DNA from: Margaritispora aquatica | Taxonomy: Eukaryota > Ascomycota > Leotiomycetes > Helotiales > Discinellaceae | Direction of reading: 5' to 3' | Assembly (NCBI GenBank): GCA_007644065.1 | Contig: VJWN01000004.1 | Location: 1,302,001 to 1,366,000, forward strand | Length of the DNA stretch: 64,000 bases | Part shown: one piece after another, positions 59,188-64,000 of the stretch | How the letters are laid out: each line of letters starts with the position of its first letter | Numbering within the stretch: the first letter of the stretch is position 1 | Translations under genes and position numbers: made by a program | The notes under the pieces: model-generated | The model's input: only the letters and a program-made list of their open reading frames with translations | Databases searched by the model: none | Told to the model about the DNA's origin: nothing

Positions 59188-59998
59188 TGTAAGTCTTCGC
59201 GTGAATTAAGGTAAGTTTTCGGATTGTCTTGGCATTGAACTTAACAGCAAGCAATGACCCACCTTGAAGAAAGGAAATACGTCTCTTATGCCAGATCCCC
59301 ACATTAGGGTGAAACAGGTTTCTGCTTTACCCAAGAAATGGCTTGACAAGGGACAACTTCATCAGGCATATTTGGTATAAATTGTCCACGATAGAACGAC
59401 TGTGAATGGTGGAGTCTTTTCGTATATCGGATTATGCAGTGAGATTCAGGGGTTAAGCGAAAACACAATCTCCTCCATCTTTGGCAAAGATCAGTCAGTG
59501 CGTTAGCAAATCAAAGTGGACGAAATTTGCCTTGGGCAACCTTCTAAAATCTGACATCTGTTCCCTATCACTTCAACGTACAGTACCAGTATGTGATCTT
59601 GATTATCAATTTTGTCGAATTTTCATCCCATGATAGACTGCAGTTCATCCGTTCTATAATAAACTATACACAAAGCACTCAGCCATTGTTGCCGAGGTAC
59701 TGCCAATCCTTTCGCTCCTCCTGGGGTGTGATAGTGGCTCAGACTTGCAGCGGCTAAGGCGTTTTGGCAGCGGTCACAAATTTGATAGGGTGTGATCCTT
59801 CGACAGGAACGAGCATACGAGTGAGATACCTAGAGTGAGGCTCTCCAGGTCGTTGAATGCAGCTGACATGCCTGACAAATACAGAGGAGGGAAGGGAAAC
59901 GGGATTATTTTGGCCCCCACGACAAACACATGACACGCATCAAGACTTCTTAATCCGTGCTTACACCATACAAAACCATACATCACTTTAATCTGATC
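59188..59998. promoter_or_regulatory. Divergent upstream region, membrane protein / Zn2Cys6 gene
   Basis: About 810 bases between two divergent start codons. Short minus-strand frames near 59754-60082 are not conserved in character. No defined site is recognised. Confidence 0.45.
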
Positions 59999-61885
59999 AT
60001 GATGAATAACTCTAGAACGGCAAGCGATAATCAAGAGAATCAAGTAGAGAAGGCAAAAATACCGAGGAGAGGCACTAAACATTCACGTTCTGGATGTGGG
60101 ACCTGCAGGTATGTTGACCGATTAATGATGGTTGTTTGAAACTAATAAGTGAGATAGAGTACGTAGAGTAAAGTGTGATGAGACAAAGCCAGGTAGGTGC
60201 TCAAATGCAAGGAGTTTTGTACTTCTTAAGACAAAATCAAAACAGTTTCTTGGGTTATTGTTGGCATACTAAAGAGATCTTGGCTGATTTGGCGAACAGG
60301 ATGTCTTCGATGTCAAAAGTTTCGGGTGGAGTGTGATGGATGTAAGTTGATCTAGTTAATATCATATACTTGACACTCCTCTGACAAGTGAGTAGATGAG
60401 AGAAAGCCAAAGAAGTCAAGTAATCGTTACATGGCTACTGCACCTGCGCTACTCCCAAAATTGCCCGAATTCGAGCCACTACAGCAACTCCCTCTTATGG
60501 CCCCTCTATTCGCCAACGATGAAGACTACCAATATTTCTCCTTGTTCGTCAACAGTACAATCCACGAGTTCGTTCCATACTGCCCGACTCCGAGTTACTA
60601 CATATACAGTCGTTGCTTCATCACTCCATCTATTCGGCATGCAACAATGGCACTTGGTGCACTTCACAAAGCTCAACTCGCCGAACAAAATCACTTGATG
60701 AAGAATCGACATGTCACGGCTAATAGACATCACTTGCGAGCTATCAAGCACTACGCAAATGCTATCCGGACTTTAAATGAAGAATTGGCAGCTCGAGTAC
60801 TAGATCTCCATGGCGTACTACTATCTTGTCTACTGGCTTTCGGATTTGAAGCGTTCCATGGGAATAGTGCCTTGGCTGAGAAGCAAATTCTTTGTGGTCT
60901 GTCGTTTATCAACGCTTGGCAATCTTCTCATGCGGCTGGACAGCAGCGAGCCTTGGGCTTTTGGGTATCAGATGCGCCAGATGTCGGTAATGACTTGGTG
61001 CAGTTTTTTGGTCGACTGGAGCTGCAGCTTGGCCTTCAAGGAAGGCTCAACATGTTTGGACAGAATGTCCCTGAAAGGGATGGGCAGTACGCAATTGAAC
61101 GGATGCCAGCTTTATTTGATGACTTGTTCAAAGCACAAGGATATCTGCATTTGTTGATGAAGCGACTGCAATTCTTTCTGCAAAGCGCACGACTCGTTAA
61201 CACACCCAAGAATTCGAATCTCATCCCACCACACAGCGAATTGGAAACGGAGGAGGCAGCCAAGAAGAGAGAGGAGCTTGAGGCTATGCAAGCTGTACAA
61301 GTTAGTGATTACAAGCGGTGGAGGCAAAGTTTCGATGCATTGCTTTTCAAAGAGCGGAAAAGGGCTGTACCAAACGTATTGATGACAACAATCCTCGAAT
61401 TGCACTACAAGACAAATCTCCTAGTGCTCAACACACTTCTCCTCGACTCGATGGTATATGACACTATGGCAGTCGAGTTTGAGGGGATTATCGACCTCGC
61501 TGCTCAACTTATCAGCATCATCAATCTTCGAACCAAAACCTCGAAATTCAACTTTGATCTCGGCTCCATTCTCCCTCTCTACCTGGTCGCACTTCGCTGC
61601 CGAATCAGGAAAACTCGAGATCGAGCAATAGCACTGTTACTGGATCATCCGAGGAGAGAGGGCCTGTGGGATAGTGTCTTTGCGGGGAGGTTCACACGTT
61701 GGATTGCAGATCAGGAGGATCGAGAGAGGGACTCGAAGGGAGTGGTGCCGTCGTGGGCGAGGGTTAGGTGTGTGTATTCTGATTTTGATCTGCAGAGTAA
61801 GTCAGCTGCTGTCAGGTGTTTGCAGTCGGAGAAGAGGGGAGATGAGTTTGTGGATGTGGTGAGGAAGGCAAATATTATGTGGTAG
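59999..61885 (+). CDS. Zn2Cys6 fungal transcription factor
   Basis: Four exons (59999-60108, 60158-60192, 60300-60341, 60396-61885) give 558 residues. The binuclear zinc cluster is split over the first three exons and is only seen after splicing. Cys33, 36, 43, 50, 53 and 60 give C-x2-C-x6-C-x6-C-x2-C-x6-C (SGCGTCRVRRVKCDETKPG, then CLRCQKFRVEC). The remainder is the helical middle-homology type region without a named catalytic motif (ATMALGALHKAQLAE, LLSCLLAFGFEAFHGN), common in regulators of this class. It should bind DNA in the nucleus. Its target is unknown, and the nearest neighbour, the membrane protein gene, is divergent. The shorter ATG at 60431 that skips the zinc cluster is not the true start. 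Confidence 0.93.
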
Positions 61886-62217
61886 GTATCAAGATTCAAT
61901 GTTATGTCAATCGCGTTCTATTCAGCTATCTAAAACAGGCTGCTATAAGAGCAGTTGTTGGCTAGTGGCTTGGCATCCTACCATTGCCACAGCGAGTGCT
62001 GGTAACCCAACAGTAGGTGGAATTTTGGCGTTAATGTCGAGCTTGGAAGTACTTCTCATGGTACACCTCCATTATCTTACCAACCCCTAATGTTCCACCA
62101 GCTCTCTCTTGTTCACGAAGCACCAACGTTCTCACCAGATACTCTTGTCAACCCCTAATGTTACCAAGACGCCAGGTACCTATCGTATCTAGAACCTCCG
62201 ATCAACCCCAAATGATA
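61886..62217. other. Intergenic between convergent genes with a short repeated motif
   Basis: About 330 bases of 3' flanks. The motif AACCCCTAATG occurs near 62082-62092 and 62152-62162, with a variant AACCCCAAATG near 62203-62213. Otherwise unremarkable. Confidence 0.5.
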
Positions 62218-62781
62218 TCAAGCTCCTGGACTAGCGCGATTGAACGCATCGTACACCTCCTTCTCCTGCTCCTCACCCCATGACTCCTGGGAATGGTTGA
62301 GAAGGTCAAAGTTTCGCTCCCTGCGAGCAGGAGATGGCCTAGCCTTGGGTGACGGAGTGACCGGATCAGCTTGCTCCTCTCGCCTCCTCTTCCTCTCAAA
62401 CTCTCTGCACTCGGCTCGCTTCCGCTCAGCCTCTGACACCACTACTTTTAACCCATCCTCCGAGATAGCAGGCCCAAACTGCCAAGGGTCGTACCTGTGG
62501 CGGAATTCGCGGTCACCTTCTAGCAGACCCTTCAAGTTCACCGGCAAGGCCACAGCATGCTCTAATGTTTGTATTGCGGTGGCACCTAAATGTTTGGTGT
62601 TCTGCTTAATTTTCTTTGGGGTTCCGTCCTCGCTCTGCATCGACTTGTAGTGTGTCGGTGCCACCTTGGCTTGTGTTTCCGGTGAATGAGTGTTCCATAT
62701 TAATGTCACTTCATCCATAGTCTCTTGAAGTTCCTGGGGAGGAGTATCCACTTCTATTGAGTTCCAATGTATCGACTCCAT
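62218..62781 (-). CDS. Hypothetical charged protein
   Basis: A single exon of 187 residues from the ATG at 62781. It starts MESIHWNSIEVDTPPQ and has no membrane segment or signal peptide. The centre includes LGATAIQTLEHAVALPVNLKG and REFRHRYDPWQFGPA. The second half is strongly charged (SEAERKRAECREFERKRRRE) and ends SQESWGEEQEKEVYDAFNRASPGA. The helical, Glu/Arg-rich composition suggests a coiled or nucleic-acid-associated protein, but I recognise no family. It lies convergent to the Zn2Cys6 gene. The codon use and length make a real gene likely but not certain. Confidence 0.55.
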   Translation of the reverse strand: MESIHWNSIEVDTPPQELQETMDEVTLIWNTHSPETQAKVAPTHYKSMQSEDGTPKKIKQNTKHLGATAIQTLEHAVALPVNLKGLLEGDREFRHRYDPWQFGPAISEDGLKVVVSEAERKRAECREFERKRRREEQADPVTPSPKARPSPARRERNFDLLNHSQESWGEEQEKEVYDAFNRASPGA

Positions 62782-63869
62782 ACCAACTAGTAGTTATCTT
62801 CCTATGCCAATCATGGAGTTTCGCTGCATAGTTATTGTTTCCACTTGTTCGGTGAGCCTGGTGCACTCCAGTTGTTGTGTTTTGTGGTACGTCCGTCGGC
62901 TATCTCGCTTGGTATTGCTATGCCTGGAGGAAATGAATGTGTAGAATATTTTGAACAATGTAAATATACGAATTGGCTTATACATATTCTCCTTCTTGGA
63001 CTGGTGCCTTGAAGGTTTACTTATAATTCCCAAACTGTGTTTGCTATCTGGTTAGCGATAAACATTGACTGACTGGCCAGATTGAGATTGCACATTGAAT
63101 GATACACAATGTCTCCACAAACTCTGCACAATGGATTGTCAAGGACATAACACACATCACCAAACTTGAGCTCACAATTCAACAGACCCAAATGATTTGG
63201 TTAATTTTGTTTGTAAATTTGTACGTGATACATATGCCTCTCATCCACGCTTGCTGGCCAACCAAATATCCCTCCCGCATCTCCGAAGAGAAGAATCAGG
63301 ATGATCAAGCTGCCAAATAATAATAGCTTCTCCTCCACAACTCATGAAAGTTCAGCCTGCAAATGTAAATAACCTCCTTGGTGGCGCAACTGGTGAACAT
63401 TCATGATCACCACAAGTCATGTAAAGAACTTTACTTCTGGGCTACCAGGCATCATTGCTGTCTTAAGATAGCTGACGAAGGCTGAGAGAATTGCGCGAAG
63501 GGGAAGAAGGTATGCATTTCCTAAATTGGGTGATGTGTTGATCGTGACTATTACTCTGCTGCATATGTGCCTTCTGAATGATAGGCGTATAGGCTGAGCA
63601 TGTCTCGACATAAGAATATTTGATGACCTCGGATTGGAAAGAACTTTTTTTTGGTAACAGCTGATCGAAATGAGAAGACTGTGAAATAATCTGAGAGATT
63701 GATTTTAGTCTAGTAGGAAGAAAAAAGCCAAACTGAAAGCTTACCCCATGCAATATCCCCATTCTTGAAATCAGTAGTAAGCTTGTCGGATATATTCCCC
63801 TGATATTTCTGTGGGCATCCTCAGATTTGCATAGATGCACTGGTATCTTGGATCGAAGTCAGGAGATTC
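62782..63869. other. Intergenic, no gene seen
   Basis: About 1.1 kb, AT-rich. The left part is the promoter of the hypothetical gene at 62781. Short open frames near 63099-63320 and 63463-63840 have no recognisable content. Confidence 0.45.
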
Positions 63870-64000
63870 TCAGCGAGGGCCATCGAATCGTTCGTCGTAG
63901 TCGTCCCCAGACTCAGAACTGGAATCGGACTCCGAGTCAGAGTTCGATTCATCGTCAGAATCTTCTTCAGAGTCGGAGATATCAGTATCATCGTGATCTG
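63870..64000 (-). CDS. C-terminal end of an acidic Ser/Asp-rich protein (5' part outside the window)
   Basis: The minus-strand frame entering from the right edge reads 43 codons of almost only Asp, Glu and Ser (for example SDSEEDSDDESNSDSES), then DDYDERFDGPR and a TGA at 63872-63870. Such tails are typical of nucleolar or chromatin proteins. The repetitive GAT/GAA/TCC codons fit coding use, but the fragment is too short to name. Confidence 0.5.
   Translation of the reverse strand, partial: DHDDTDISDSEEDSDDESNSDSESDSSSESGDDYDERFDGPR

Noticed and set aside
62240..62650. 136-codon plus-strand frame opposite the hypothetical gene
   Set aside because: It overlaps the minus-strand frame completely. 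The minus frame has an ATG, a normal stop and a more protein-like charged composition.
1..64000. CRISPR arrays, bacterial operons, rRNA genes
   Set aside because: Nothing of the kind is visible. The gene structure with spliceosomal introns throughout shows a eukaryotic nuclear genome.

Overview
This window is nuclear DNA of a filamentous ascomycete. The genes are cut by many short spliceosomal introns (mostly 45-60 nt, GTxxGT donors, CTAAC/CTGAC branch sites). The content is typical of such fungi: a septation scaffold with leucine-rich repeats, a GH72 wall transglycosylase, a multicopper oxidase ending in the QIDSGL tail usual for ascomycete laccases, a Zn2Cys6 regulator, and a complex I assembly factor, which implies a complete respiratory chain. 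Placement in Leotiomycetes/Helotiales is a guess from general resemblance, not shown.

Layout. 1-16 kb: large signalling genes, with a septation-initiation-network scaffold (minus, its 3' end outside the window), a 1271-residue low-complexity protein transcribed divergently from it, and a Kcs1-type inositol polyphosphate kinase. 16.5-29.2 kb: an accessory metabolic block with an HSL-family esterase, an amidase-signature hydrolase, a cytochrome P450, a DUF4246 protein and a 15-exon laccase. It has no backbone synthase and no local regulator. 31-44.5 kb: a compact housekeeping block with BFR2/AATF, IND1/NUBPL, an SPF30-like Tudor splicing factor, a Saf4/CCDC130 splicing factor, a GPI-anchored GH72 enzyme, a RING/TRAF-type E3, a Syn8-type SNARE and a 108-residue probable mitochondrial protein. 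Several of these are divergent pairs on short shared promoters. 44.5-51.6 kb: gene-poor, with one short conserved unknown protein and simple repeats. 51.6-55.4 kb: cyclin C and a calcium-regulated ATP-Mg/Pi carrier, divergent. 55.4-58.4 kb: no gene, but a long diverged inverted repeat that looks like a decayed mobile element. 58.4-64 kb: a single-pass membrane protein, a Zn2Cys6 transcription factor, an unknown basic protein and the acidic C-terminal end of a gene entering from the right.

I rebuilt exon structures by hand by matching splice sites to reading phase. Most genes close exactly in frame. The exceptions are the last two introns of the amidase and the 5' end of the RING gene. The most unusual signals are a predicted 2-nt microexon in the laccase, a GC-AG intron in the DUF4246 gene, the inverted repeat at 56.6-58.0 kb, and a promoter shared by two spliceosome genes.
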